Assembly: GCA_900129595.1 (NCBI GenBank)
Contig: FQWG01000003.1
Coordinates: 62,001 to 126,000 of the forward strand
Direction: 5' to 3'
Length of the DNA stretch: 64,000 nt
Origin: Flavobacterium frigidimaris
Lineage (GTDB): Bacteria > Bacteroidota > Bacteroidia > Flavobacteriales > Flavobacteriaceae
A model generated the notes under the pieces. The model saw nothing but the letters and a program-made list of their open reading frames with translations, was not told the origin of the DNA and did no database searches. Below are positions 52,580-62,530 of the stretch, one piece after another (the first letter of the stretch is position 1; every line of letters begins with the position of its first letter). Position numbers and translations under genes: made by a program.

Positions 52580-55500
52580 TTAAAAATTAATGTTTAAACC
52601 CAATAAATAGGTTCTTGGAACTGGATAAAACCCGTAATCAATTCCGGCACCAATTGGCGACTGAGAAACTCCGTCCTGATTTGTAGGTCCAAATGAAGCC
52701 CCGGGGTCAAAACCTTTATATTTCGTAAAGGTGTACAGATTGTTTACTCCTGTATAAAGTCTTAGTTTCGTAATTCCTGCTCTTTGAGTCACCTTTGGAT
52801 TGATTGTATATCCTAATTGTATGTTTTGAATTCTGAAATAAGAAGCATCTTCAACATAATAATCTGAAAGAACATTATTAGCTGTTGCTCCCGTGGTTAC
52901 TCTTGGCACAGAATTACTTGTTCCTTCGCCTGTCCATCTGTCTAAAACATAATCCAGTCGGTTGGCATCAGAAAGCACTCTCTCGTAATTACGGACCATA
53001 TCATTTCCTATTGAAGCGAAACTATAAAGTGCAAAATCAAGATTTTTGTAATTCAGCTGTATATTGAATCCCATTGTGGCATTAGGAATCGGATCTCCAA
53101 TATTGGTTCTGTCTTTGGTATCAATTACGCCATCGCCATTTACATCTACATAACGAATATCGCCAGGTGATGCATTTGCTCCCAGGGCCAATTGTGACGG
53201 ATGAGCATCAACTTCTGCCTGATTCTGAAACAGACCGTCTGTTTTATAACCGTAAAAATATCCGATTGGTTTACCGGATTCCATACGTGAAGCTGCCGGC
53301 TGTCCTACTCCAAAACCTCCTTGTTCGATAAATCCCGTTCCGTTATTTACTTCTAATACTTCATTTTTAAGAAAGGTTACATTATAACCAATACTCATAG
53401 AAAAAGAATCTGAAAATTTCTCTTTATAATCTACTGCAAATTCAAAACCTGAATTTCTAACTGTTCCCGCATTCATGGTCGGGGCACTTGCTCCCGGAGC
53501 ACCAATTCCTGTTATTCCTGAAACCGGAATATTCGGAATCAATAAATCTTTTCTGGTATCGATAAAATAATCTGCTACAACAGAAACTTTATCATTGAAT
53601 AGTCTTAAGTCTAAACCAACGTCAAACTTTCTGGCTTCTTCCCATTTTAAGTTCTGATTAGGAATTTGTCCTGTAGCCAGTCCGTTTACTAAAACGCCAT
53701 CAAAAACATAAGTAGCTTCTCCGTTTAGAATGCTTAAAAAACCATTATTTGGAATCTGGTCATTTCCTAAAGTACCATAACTTGCTCTTAATTTCAGGAA
53801 ATTAACTGTTTTTGATTCTCCAAAGAAACCTTCATCAGAAATTACCCATCCTCCTGTAAGAGAAGGAAAATTAGCTACTTTATTACCTGGTCCGAATTTT
53901 GTCGAAGAATCACGTCTGATCATAGCCGAAAAAAGATACTTTCCTTTGTAATCATATTGGGCTCTGCCAAAATAAGAGAGTCTTCTTTGATCGTAAACAT
54001 AACCTCCGGTATTAAGCGCCGTAGAAATTCCTTTTGTCAAGGAAAGATCCGCAAACTCCCAGGAATTATTAGGAACATCAAAACCTGTTGCAACGGCTGA
54101 ATTCCCCCATTGTTTATAAATGGTATTTCCTATTGTTGCCGTAATATTATGGTTCTCTGCAATTTTTATATTATATGTTCCATAAATATCAAACGAATAA
54201 TCGTTGTCATTTACAGTTCTTTGCGTTACAAAACTTCTCTGTACATCAAACACTTTTCCGCCATAACTTATTTGCGGGCTAAAGACTTTACTTTCGCTGT
54301 TTGCGGTATTAAAACCAATAGAACCTGATAATGTAAATCCTTTGAAAATCTTATAATCCAGACCAAAATTTCCGTTTAGCTTTTTATAATTGTAATCGTT
54401 ATAAGTATTAGCAACTTGTGCCAGCGGATTAATGATTTCAGTTCCTAATCCTGTTGTACTTGGTACTAAAGTAAAATCACCTTTTGCATCATAAGGGTTA
54501 AGGGTTGCAGGTACATTTAGTGCATTAAACAATACAGATCCTAAACCATTTTCGTTAATTGTTTTTCTGTCGAAATAGGTATAGATAACATTTGTTTTTA
54601 CTTTAATTTTATCACTTAAATCAGCTCCTAAAGCCAGTCTGGCAGTATTTCTTAAATAACCTGATTTACCTTCGCCAACAATACCTTCCTGGTCTAAATG
54701 GGAACCACTGATTGAATAGGTGATTTTATCAGAACCTCCTGAAATAGTAAGATCACTATTTAATATTGGTACGCCTTTGCCTAAAACTTCTTTTTGCCAA
54801 TCCGTTCCGTTACCCAATCCACTTACATTTGGATAAGGAAGTGATTTTCCGCCATTGGCATAACTTTCATTAAGTAACAAAGCATATTCAGTAGCATTTA
54901 GCATTGGTAATTTTCTCGATGCTTCCTGAAATCCGGTATAACTATTAAAAGAGATCTTGGTTTTCGAATTCTTTTTCCCCATTTTAGTGGTAATCAAAAT
55001 AATTCCGTTTGCACCAATAGTACCGTAAATAGCAGCCTGTGCATCCTTTAAAACTGTAATGGTTTCGATATCATTTGGATTAAGGATACTTAAATCCCCC
55101 ATATAACCATCGATTATCGCAGTGGGTCCGTTCTGACCATTTGTGGCTATACCACGAATACGAACATCTAGTGGCGCACCCGGAGATCCTGACTGTGTAG
55201 TAACATTTACACCTGAGATTGTTCCTTGCAGCGCTTGCTCTATTCTTGCTGGTTTCAGGATATCAAGCGTTTTACTGTCTACTACAGAAACAGCACCGGT
55301 TACTTCTCTTTTCTTTTGAGTTCCGTAACCAATAACTACGACTTCATCAAGGGATCTTGCATCGTCGCTCAATTTAATTGTTATTTTGGATCCTGAAACC
55401 ACAACTTCCTGTGTACGGAAACCTATATAACTGAAAACAATTGTAGTTCCTTTTGGAACATCTAATAATTTAAAAGATCCGTCGAAGTCTGTGGTTGTAC

Positions 55501-55645
55501 TTTGCGACGAACTCTTAACTTTTACATTCACGCCAGGAAGTGATAATCCTGAGCCATCTAGTACTGTTCCGCTTACATCTAAGGACTGCGAAAACGCATA
55601 AGATGTAAACAGAATTAGTACGGTTAGTAATAATTTGGATTTCAT
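52580..55645 (-). CDS. SusC/RagA TonB-dependent outer-membrane receptor
   Basis: 1021 residues, the usual length. Signal MKSKLLLTVLILFTSYAFS, CarboxypepD_reg-like domain (about 22-100: DVSGTVLDGSGLSLPGVNVK), the TonB-box and plug region (DEVVVIGYGTQKKREVTGAV, then PARIEQALQGTISGVNV), then a 22-strand barrel ending with the aromatic YPVPRTYLLGLNINF. It forms the pedal-bin importer with SusD, powered by TonB-ExbBD encoded elsewhere. It is the first gene of the minus-strand operon. The 240 bases before it contain no perfect TTTG/TAnnTTTG pair, which fits activation by a specific regulator. Confidence 0.96.
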   Translation of the reverse strand: MKSKLLLTVLILFTSYAFSQSLDVSGTVLDGSGLSLPGVNVKVKSSSQSTTTDFDGSFKLLDVPKGTTIVFSYIGFRTQEVVVSGSKITIKLSDDARSLDEVVVIGYGTQKKREVTGAVSVVDSKTLDILKPARIEQALQGTISGVNVTTQSGSPGAPLDVRIRGIATNGQNGPTAIIDGYMGDLSILNPNDIETITVLKDAQAAIYGTIGANGIILITTKMGKKNSKTKISFNSYTGFQEASRKLPMLNATEYALLLNESYANGGKSLPYPNVSGLGNGTDWQKEVLGKGVPILNSDLTISGGSDKITYSISGSHLDQEGIVGEGKSGYLRNTARLALGADLSDKIKVKTNVIYTYFDRKTINENGLGSVLFNALNVPATLNPYDAKGDFTLVPSTTGLGTEIINPLAQVANTYNDYNYKKLNGNFGLDYKIFKGFTLSGSIGFNTANSESKVFSPQISYGGKVFDVQRSFVTQRTVNDNDYSFDIYGTYNIKIAENHNITATIGNTIYKQWGNSAVATGFDVPNNSWEFADLSLTKGISTALNTGGYVYDQRRLSYFGRAQYDYKGKYLFSAMIRRDSSTKFGPGNKVANFPSLTGGWVISDEGFFGESKTVNFLKLRASYGTLGNDQIPNNGFLSILNGEATYVFDGVLVNGLATGQIPNQNLKWEEARKFDVGLDLRLFNDKVSVVADYFIDTRKDLLIPNIPVSGITGIGAPGASAPTMNAGTVRNSGFEFAVDYKEKFSDSFSMSIGYNVTFLKNEVLEVNNGTGFIEQGGFGVGQPAASRMESGKPIGYFYGYKTDGLFQNQAEVDAHPSQLALGANASPGDIRYVDVNGDGVIDTKDRTNIGDPIPNATMGFNIQLNYKNLDFALYSFASIGNDMVRNYERVLSDANRLDYVLDRWTGEGTSNSVPRVTTGATANNVLSDYYVEDASYFRIQNIQLGYTINPKVTQRAGITKLRLYTGVNNLYTFTKYKGFDPGASFGPTNQDGVSQSPIGAGIDYGFYPVPRTYLLGLNINF

Positions 55646-55885
55646 AATTAGTTAGTTTTTATTGAAAGATAAATTTATCATATCTCCTTAGCAAAACGAT
55701 AAAATTAACCACAACAAAAAACATACATCACAAAAAAACACATGCTATATTTAATATATCTCAAAAAACACCCTTATTTAACTATAAATTACGAATGTTA
55801 ATTTCTTTAACATTTTCGAGATAAACTCACAACAAACCGTTAATGTTGAGGTAATGTATAGTTTTTTAAGCCGTTTTTTGATGTA

Positions 55886-58687
55886 CTATACAGCTAAAAT
55901 GTATTCGACTAAACCGATTTCGTGTTGCAAATCCATTTTTTTACGCAAACGATACCTTTTTATCTCTACACTTCTAACCGAAATATTGAATAAAGGAGCG
56001 ATTTCTTTTGAAGAAAGATTCAATCGCAGGTACGCACAAAGTCGGAGATCATTAGGAGTTAATATCGGATGAAGTTGTTTTATCCTCTTCAGGAAATCTT
56101 TATCGGCATTATCAAATGCTTCCTTAAAAACATTCCAGGAATCTTCTTCGGTAATGTTTTTATTGATGGTGCTTATGACAGATTTTATGTTATTACTGTC
56201 ATTTTGATTCGTTTTCTTCAAGTCTTCTTTAATAAAGGCCAGCAGTTCATTTTTACTGTTCAAACTCATCGTAGACACTGCCAGTTCCCTGTTTTTATTA
56301 TCAACATCCTGAGACAGCTGTTCGTTGCGAAGTTTCATCAATTGCTGCTCGTTTTCCAATTCTTTTATCTCCAGTAAAAGGTTGTTCTCTTCTATTAATT
56401 TCTTTTCTTGTTTCTGATAATAACTTCTGTATGATTTATTGATAAAATAAGCCAGCACACACATCAGAAGAAAATAAATAAACCAGGCGAGATTTGTCAG
56501 ATACCAGGGTTTTAAAATAATAAAAGTATAAGTCGCGGTGTTTTGCAAAATCGTATTCGCATATTTTGCCCTTACTTTAAAAGTATATTTTCCCGGTGAA
56601 AGATTTTTAAAATTCACGGTTGCCTTTGTACTCCACTCACTCCAGTCGTTCTGAAAACCTTCTAACAAATACTGATATTCTGAATTGATGTATTTATTGT
56701 ATTCCGGAACAGTATAATTTAATGTGATATTATTTTCATTGGCATGAAAACTTCCTTCAGTACCAATAGCTACATTTTTTAAATTTTCATTCTGTTTATT
56801 AATGCTGATATCTGTTATAAAAACAGTATAATTTTTGAAACTCAGATCATCAATATTAAGCGTATAATAACCATCCGTAGTCCCTATTAAATACGTTGAT
56901 TTAGAAATTTGAGTAATATTCTCAAAACCCAGCATAGAATTGGTTAACGAGGAAGGAATTGGAATAATATTTTGTTTTAACTGATTGCTCAATTTACTGG
57001 CAGAAAAATAATGAATGTAATTTTTAGAAAACAGCCATATTTTATTTGAATTGTCGACAATTAGTTTACCTGAAGTATATTCATCTTTTTCAAAAATAGA
57101 ACTCAGTAACTTGTCTTTCTCAAACTGTTTTGTTTTTAGATTTAATTTGAAAATTCCTCCTTTATAAGCATAATAAATTTGATGATTGAATTTGACCAAA
57201 CTCGCATTTTTGCCTTTATCGGGAGATTTGTAAGCATAGAAATCCTGAGTTTTTAATAACGACGGATCTAATTTTAATCTAAAAACCCCTTTGTATTCAT
57301 GACTTACATAAACATCAAGATGATCCGTGACTTCAAAATAACGCGATGAATAATCAAAGCCCTGAATTTTGTTTCTGAATGTCCATTGATTGTTTACCTT
57401 TTCTAAAACCGAAATTCCGGAATAATTTCCCTGAAGTAACTGATTACGCGAATTAGGAACCGGTTCAAACTTCCAGGTTCCTGAACCTGAAAATATACTT
57501 CTGGCAGAATCATTTGTAACAATAAAAGTTCCCGAATCATGTCCGCAAAAAAGCGTATTATCATATACAAAAAGGGACCAAACCTGACCTTTTGTTCCAT
57601 TTATAAATTTAAATTCCGAATTACTCTGACTGTTTTTACAAAACAAGCCCTGATTCGTCCCAACATACAGCAAACCATTAAAAGTCGCTGAAGCATACAC
57701 CGTTCCCAAAACCCCGGTATCGTCTGTAAAACTATGTACCGGCGAATTGATATTGATACAATTGATTCCGTTGTCAAGTCCTGCCCATAAATTCTGATCC
57801 TTATCTTCAAAAAGAGACAAAGCCGTATTGTTGCTCAGCCCTTTGCTTTGCGAAATATGATATTTTAATTTTCCTTTATCAGACAGAATAAAGATTCCGT
57901 TAGAAACGGTTCCTAATGCAAAACTTCCATCCTGTAAAAGCTGGCTGCTGTATACAAAACTTGATTTTAGCTCCGCATCAACATCCGTTGCAAAATGTGT
58001 TAAGGTGTTTCCTGCCAATTTATAAATTCCGTCTAATTGTGTCTGAATCTGCAATCCATCCTCTGTGGTAAACATATTTACAATCGTAAACTTTTTAAGA
58101 ATAGGATGATCCGAAACTAATTTAGCTTTTCCGCTTTCGATTTCAAAAAGCCCCTCACTGAGCGTTTGAAAATAAATGGCATTCTTGGATGCAAACGATT
58201 TCACGACACCTTTTTTAGGTGCAATTATTGTGAATTTTCCGGTTTTAGTATCATAAATATAAATTCGGTTGAGGGATTGAAATAAAATCCAGTGGTCATA
58301 TTTAAGAATGTTCCAGAACTGTTCATCGTCTAAAATCTTATTTTTGATGGTATCGCTAAGCGAAGTATATTTTAATCTGCCATTAGCCTGCCTCGTCCAA
58401 TACCCAAAATTCATGTAACAACCTGTATAAATTTTGTTCCCAATTACTTTTACAGACCGCACAATAGTTTCGTTGGGCGTAGGATATAACTGCCAATTTG
58501 TACCATTGTATTCTAAAAGCCCGTCATTATTAGCGAAGTACATATAGTTTTGATCATCCTGAGTAATCATCCAGCTCTGATTTCCGGCACCATAAACAGC
58601 TGACGAATATTTGACAATGGGCGGAAACTCCTGTGAAAACAAGAGAAAACGGACCAAAAAAAGCAGAAAAGAAAATTTAGTTTTCAA
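55886..58687 (-). CDS. Propeller / Y_Y_Y / membrane / HTH transcriptional regulator
   Basis: 933 residues. Signal-like start (MKTKFSFLLFLVRFLLFSQE), then repeated beta-propeller blades (about 20-590; ALSLFEDKDQNLWAGLDNGI, LYVGTNQGLFCKN), a Y_Y_Y triple-tyrosine domain (about 625-690; LEGFQNDWSEWSTKATVNFK, LSPGKYTFKVRAKY), a transmembrane helix at about 733-752 (LAWFIYFLLMCVLAYFI), a coiled coil (about 765-815) and a C-terminal LuxR-type HTH (NDLRLCAYLRLNLSSKEIAP, then RSVEIKRYRLRKKM). Unlike hybrid two-component sensors it has no histidine kinase, receiver or AraC module; periplasmic sensing appears wired to DNA binding by one chain. It lies 240 bases upstream of susC on the same strand and is the likely locus activator. 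Confidence 0.85.
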   Translation of the reverse strand: MKTKFSFLLFLVRFLLFSQEFPPIVKYSSAVYGAGNQSWMITQDDQNYMYFANNDGLLEYNGTNWQLYPTPNETIVRSVKVIGNKIYTGCYMNFGYWTRQANGRLKYTSLSDTIKNKILDDEQFWNILKYDHWILFQSLNRIYIYDTKTGKFTIIAPKKGVVKSFASKNAIYFQTLSEGLFEIESGKAKLVSDHPILKKFTIVNMFTTEDGLQIQTQLDGIYKLAGNTLTHFATDVDAELKSSFVYSSQLLQDGSFALGTVSNGIFILSDKGKLKYHISQSKGLSNNTALSLFEDKDQNLWAGLDNGINCININSPVHSFTDDTGVLGTVYASATFNGLLYVGTNQGLFCKNSQSNSEFKFINGTKGQVWSLFVYDNTLFCGHDSGTFIVTNDSARSIFSGSGTWKFEPVPNSRNQLLQGNYSGISVLEKVNNQWTFRNKIQGFDYSSRYFEVTDHLDVYVSHEYKGVFRLKLDPSLLKTQDFYAYKSPDKGKNASLVKFNHQIYYAYKGGIFKLNLKTKQFEKDKLLSSIFEKDEYTSGKLIVDNSNKIWLFSKNYIHYFSASKLSNQLKQNIIPIPSSLTNSMLGFENITQISKSTYLIGTTDGYYTLNIDDLSFKNYTVFITDISINKQNENLKNVAIGTEGSFHANENNITLNYTVPEYNKYINSEYQYLLEGFQNDWSEWSTKATVNFKNLSPGKYTFKVRAKYANTILQNTATYTFIILKPWYLTNLAWFIYFLLMCVLAYFINKSYRSYYQKQEKKLIEENNLLLEIKELENEQQLMKLRNEQLSQDVDNKNRELAVSTMSLNSKNELLAFIKEDLKKTNQNDSNNIKSVISTINKNITEEDSWNVFKEAFDNADKDFLKRIKQLHPILTPNDLRLCAYLRLNLSSKEIAPLFNISVRSVEIKRYRLRKKMDLQHEIGLVEYILAV

Positions 58688-59099
58688 ATTGGGGGGCGGT
58701 ATTAATATATTACAAAAACAGTTCTAAAATAACTTATTTTATTATTGAAAGGAATAGTTCTGCATAATTATTTTTAACATTTAAAATCTATGATTAAAAA
58801 ATACACAACGAATTAAGGTGTTTAAAATGATTCAATTGCGGGATGTTTTTTTGCCACGACTTGCACAAATTATTACAAATTGAATTGGCAAATTATTGTA
58901 ATTCCCGCCAAAAAAGAATTAGTGGAAATTCGTTGCAAAAAAAAATCACTAAGGATTCTTGCAATTGCTTCGCCTGTAACATGAACTTTATCAGCAGTGA
59001 TAACATGGTAATTCTGGAACATTTAGTTAAAATTTGTAACAATCTCATTAACAAAACTCAATTCAAAATTGATTACTTTTGTAAAAATTGACTTTTTTT
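58688..59099. other. Intergenic spacer between regulator and uvrA
   Basis: About 410 bases, AT-rich, with AAATTGAATTGGCAAATTATTG- and TTGCCACGACTTGCAC-type intergenic repeat words near 58850-58900. A TACTTTTG box at 59074-59081 may be the uvrA -7 element. The 82-residue plus-strand frame at 58843 has low-complexity, cysteine-rich content and no homology I recognise; I do not call it. Confidence 0.5.
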
Positions 59100-61895
59100 A
59101 TGCAAATTGATCTTTCTACACTCGACCCAAAACATAATATTATAATTAAAGGAGCTCAGGTACATAATTTAAAAAATGTAGATGTTGCTATTCCCAGAAA
59201 TAAGCTTGTCGTTATTACAGGTCTTTCAGGATCAGGTAAATCCAGTTTGGCTTTTGATACTTTATATGCCGAAGGGCAGCGTCGTTATGTTGAAAGCTTA
59301 TCTTCATACGCACGTCAGTTTTTAGGACGTTTAGACAAACCAAAAGTTGAATATATAAAAGGTATTGCGCCTGCTATTGCTATTGAGCAAAAAGTAAATA
59401 CAACGAACGCACGTTCGACTGTTGGAACTTCGACTGAAATCTATGATTATGTTAAGCTTTTATTCGCAAGAATTGGCCGTACGTATTCGCCTATTTCAGG
59501 ACTGGAAGTCAAAAAAAATACCGTTACTGATGTTGTTGCTGATGTAAAATCATTAGAATTAGACAGCAAATGGCTCTTACTTGCCCCTATTCATTTAGAA
59601 GAAGGAAGACAGTTAGAGGACAAACTAAAAGTGCTCCTGCAACAAGGTTTTGCCCGTATTCTGGTCAACAACGAAATGGTTCGTCTCGATGATTTTACAC
59701 CAACAGATCTGCATAAATTAGACAATAAAGACATTTTACTGATCATAGACAGGATTGTTGTCAAAGACGAAGAAGAATTCTATAATCGATTGGCAGATGC
59801 GGTACAAACTGCTTTTTTTGAAGGAAAAGGAATTTGTTATCTGCAGGAATTAAACTCTGATAAAAAATTTACGTATTCGAATAATTTTGAATTGGACGGA
59901 ATTACTTTTCTGGAGCCCAATGTTCATTTGTTCAGCTTTAATAATCCTTACGGTGCATGCCCGGTCTGCGAAGGTTACGGAAATATTATCGGTATTGACG
60001 CTGATTTGGTTGTTCCGAATACTTCTTTATCTGTTTTTGAAAATGCAATTTATCCGTGGCGAGGCGACAGCATGAGCTGGTACAAGGATGAATTGGTCAA
60101 ACATGCCTATAAATTTGATTTCCCGATTCACAAACCTTACTTTGAACTTTCAGAAGAGCAAAAAGATTTGATATGGAAAGGAAACAGTTATTTTCAGGGC
60201 TTGAATGGTTTCTTTAAGGAACTGGAAGAAAAAAATTATAAGATTCAAAATCGGGTGATGTTATCTCGCTACCGCGGAAAAACAAAATGCCACGCTTGCC
60301 GTGGAAAACGTTTACGCGAAGAGGCTTCATACGTAAAAATAAACGGTAAAACGGTTTCAGATTTAGTTGATTTACCAATTAAACATTTGGTTACTTTTTT
60401 CAAAAACATCGATCTGAATGTTTACGAACAGCAAATCGCAAAACGTTTGATGGTCGAAATCAATAATCGTTTGTCATTCCTGACAGAAGTTGGTTTGGAT
60501 TATCTTACTTTAAACCGAAATTCTGCAACCCTTTCAGGAGGAGAATCGCAGCGTATCAACCTGGCAACTTCATTAGGAAGCAGTTTAGTGGGATCGATGT
60601 ATATTCTCGATGAGCCAAGTATTGGTTTGCACCCAAAAGATTCTGAGCGACTGATCAAAGTTTTACTTTCTCTTCGTGATTTAGGAAATACTGTGATCGT
60701 TGTCGAACATGATGAAGACATCATGAAAGCGGCTGATATGATTATAGATATTGGTCCTGAAGCAGGAACTTTTGGCGGTCATTTAGTAGCTCAGGGAACT
60801 TATGAAGAAATCTTAAAATCTGATTCATTAACGGCAAAATACCTCAATGGCGATTTAGAAATTTCAGTTCCGAAGAAGAGACGAAAATTCAAAAATCATA
60901 TTGATATCATTGGTGCAAGAGAAAATAACTTAAAGAATATTAATGTTACATTTCCGCTAGACGTCTTAACTGTAATTACAGGAGTTTCAGGAAGTGGAAA
61001 AAGTACGCTGATTAAAAAAATCCTTTTTCCGGCGATGCAGAAAAAGCTGGAAAACGCCTCTGAAAAAGCAGGTCAGTTTAGCGACATAAAAGGTTCTTTT
61101 TCGCAGATCAAACATATCGAATATGTAGATCAAAACCCAATTGGAAGAAGTTCAAGATCAAATCCGGTAACCTATATCAAGGCTTATGATGAAATCCGTG
61201 ATTTATATGCCAAAGAAAAATTATCAAAAATAAGAGGTTATCAGGCAAAACATTTCTCTTTTAATGTCGACGGAGGACGCTGTGAAACTTGCAAAGGAGA
61301 AGGTTCTATAAATGTTGAAATGGTCTTTATGGCTGATGTATCGCTGCCTTGCGAAACGTGTGGAGGAAAACGATTCAAAAAAGAAGTTTTAGAGATTACT
61401 TTCGACAATAAAAACATCAACGATATTCTAACGATGACTATCGATGATGCAATTGCCTTTTTTGATAAAAACAAGCAAACAAAAATCACTCAAAAACTAC
61501 AGCCACTTCAGGATGTAGGTTTGGGATATGTACAGTTAGGGCAATCTTCATCGACACTTTCGGGTGGTGAAGCACAACGTATTAAGTTAGCCTCATTTTT
61601 AGTAAAAGGAGCCACAAAAGACAAAGCTTTATTTGTATTTGATGAGCCAACAACAGGTTTGCATTTTCATGACATCAAAAAATTATTAGCCTCTTTTGAT
61701 GCTTTAATAGAAAAAGGGCATTCGATAATTGTCATCGAACACAACCTTGACCTGATAAAATGCGCTGACTGGATCATTGATTTAGGTCCCGAAGGAGGAG
61801 AAAACGGTGGACATTTATTAGCCGTGGGAACTCCGGAAGATGTTGTAAAAGAGAAGAAATCTGTAACAGGTATTTATTTAAAGGATAAATTGTAA
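59100..61895 (+). CDS. uvrA: Excinuclease ABC subunit A
   Basis: The DNA damage-recognition ATPase of nucleotide excision repair, about 931 residues from the ATG at 59100 (a TTG at 59088 adds MTFF). Two ABC modules: Walker A VITGLSGSGKSSLAFDTLYA near the N-terminus and VITGVSGSGKSTLIKKILFP near residue 630. Signatures are TLSGGESQRINLATSLGS and TLSGGEAQRIKLASFLVK, and Walker B is DEPSIGLH and DEPTTGLHFHD. The zinc modules are CPVCEGYGN, the CHACRGKRL pair and CETCKGEG/CETCGGKRFKK. A UVR-specific insert lies between. It works with UvrB and UvrC encoded elsewhere. Confidence 0.97.
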   Translation: MQIDLSTLDPKHNIIIKGAQVHNLKNVDVAIPRNKLVVITGLSGSGKSSLAFDTLYAEGQRRYVESLSSYARQFLGRLDKPKVEYIKGIAPAIAIEQKVNTTNARSTVGTSTEIYDYVKLLFARIGRTYSPISGLEVKKNTVTDVVADVKSLELDSKWLLLAPIHLEEGRQLEDKLKVLLQQGFARILVNNEMVRLDDFTPTDLHKLDNKDILLIIDRIVVKDEEEFYNRLADAVQTAFFEGKGICYLQELNSDKKFTYSNNFELDGITFLEPNVHLFSFNNPYGACPVCEGYGNIIGIDADLVVPNTSLSVFENAIYPWRGDSMSWYKDELVKHAYKFDFPIHKPYFELSEEQKDLIWKGNSYFQGLNGFFKELEEKNYKIQNRVMLSRYRGKTKCHACRGKRLREEASYVKINGKTVSDLVDLPIKHLVTFFKNIDLNVYEQQIAKRLMVEINNRLSFLTEVGLDYLTLNRNSATLSGGESQRINLATSLGSSLVGSMYILDEPSIGLHPKDSERLIKVLLSLRDLGNTVIVVEHDEDIMKAADMIIDIGPEAGTFGGHLVAQGTYEEILKSDSLTAKYLNGDLEISVPKKRRKFKNHIDIIGARENNLKNINVTFPLDVLTVITGVSGSGKSTLIKKILFPAMQKKLENASEKAGQFSDIKGSFSQIKHIEYVDQNPIGRSSRSNPVTYIKAYDEIRDLYAKEKLSKIRGYQAKHFSFNVDGGRCETCKGEGSINVEMVFMADVSLPCETCGGKRFKKEVLEITFDNKNINDILTMTIDDAIAFFDKNKQTKITQKLQPLQDVGLGYVQLGQSSSTLSGGEAQRIKLASFLVKGATKDKALFVFDEPTTGLHFHDIKKLLASFDALIEKGHSIIVIEHNLDLIKCADWIIDLGPEGGENGGHLLAVGTPEDVVKEKKSVTGIYLKDKL

Positions 61896-61916
61896 AACAA
61901 AAAAAACTCTAAATTA

Positions 61917-61970
61917 AAAAAATTCCAAATTCCAATGACGTGGTTACCGTATTGGAATTTGGAATTTTCT
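61917..61970. terminator. Bidirectional terminator between uvrA and the next gene
   Basis: AAATTCCAAATTCCAAT (61919-61935) and ATTGGAATTTGGAATTTT pair over a 14-base loop with T runs on both sides, between convergent genes. Confidence 0.85.
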
Positions 61971-61991
61971 AATTTGTGATTTAAATAATCA

Positions 61992-62297
61992 CTAAGCGAC
62001 TAAACATCTTTCCTCAAAAGGAAAACCATCTTCATCAATGGCAACTAATACTTTTTTTTGCTTTGAGGCCTCAATAGTTAAATAAAGCCATGCAAACGAC
62101 CATAATCCCAAGGTCAGACAAAAAATAATAAAATTTAAACCATGATTTACTACTTTTCCGCCTTTAGACAGAACTGCAAAAAGAAATTCATCATTTCTTT
62201 CTTCTAATGTAAATCCGTTATGAACTTTGTTTGATATCATATTAGAAAATACCTGTAAGCTTTGCTCCTGACTAAGTTCATTCTTTTTCATAATCAT
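61992..62297 (-). CDS. Small membrane protein, function unknown
   Basis: About 101 residues. A second ATG at 62291 gives 99 (MKKNELSQEQSLQVFS), and either start is possible. The hydrophilic N-terminal third is followed by FLFAVLSKGGKVVNHGLNFI and a hydrophobic helix, FCLTLGLWSFAWLYLTIEAS (about 63-85), then a basic/acidic tail. It is perhaps a single-pass inner-membrane protein. I do not recognise the family. The gene converges on uvrA and is divergent from nothing. Confidence 0.55.
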   Translation of the reverse strand: MIMKKNELSQEQSLQVFSNMISNKVHNGFTLEERNDEFLFAVLSKGGKVVNHGLNFIIFCLTLGLWSFAWLYLTIEASKQKKVLVAIDEDGFPFEERCLVA

Positions 62298-62530
62298 CCA
62301 TTAAAAATTAATCCAAATACTACTACAATTACTTCTCAAATTTGAATTTTGTAACAATTGTTACATTCCTAAAAACAGAACAACGTTTACTTTTATTGTC
62401 TTACATCAGTTATTTTTCAGATAAAAAAAGAAACTGTTGCTAAATTCGCACATAAAATTATATTTAATAAAATTAACAGCAAAATGAAATGCAGTTATTT
62501 TTTTTAGAATCTGCTCAGATTAACAATACT

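Noticed and set aside
55886..58687. Hybrid two-component system (HTCS) regulator
   Set aside because: No histidine kinase, receiver or AraC domain; the C-terminus is a LuxR-like HTH after a coiled coil.
58843..59091. 82-residue plus-strand frame before uvrA
   Set aside because: Lies in repeat-like intergenic DNA, Cys-rich and without recognised similarity or a good start.
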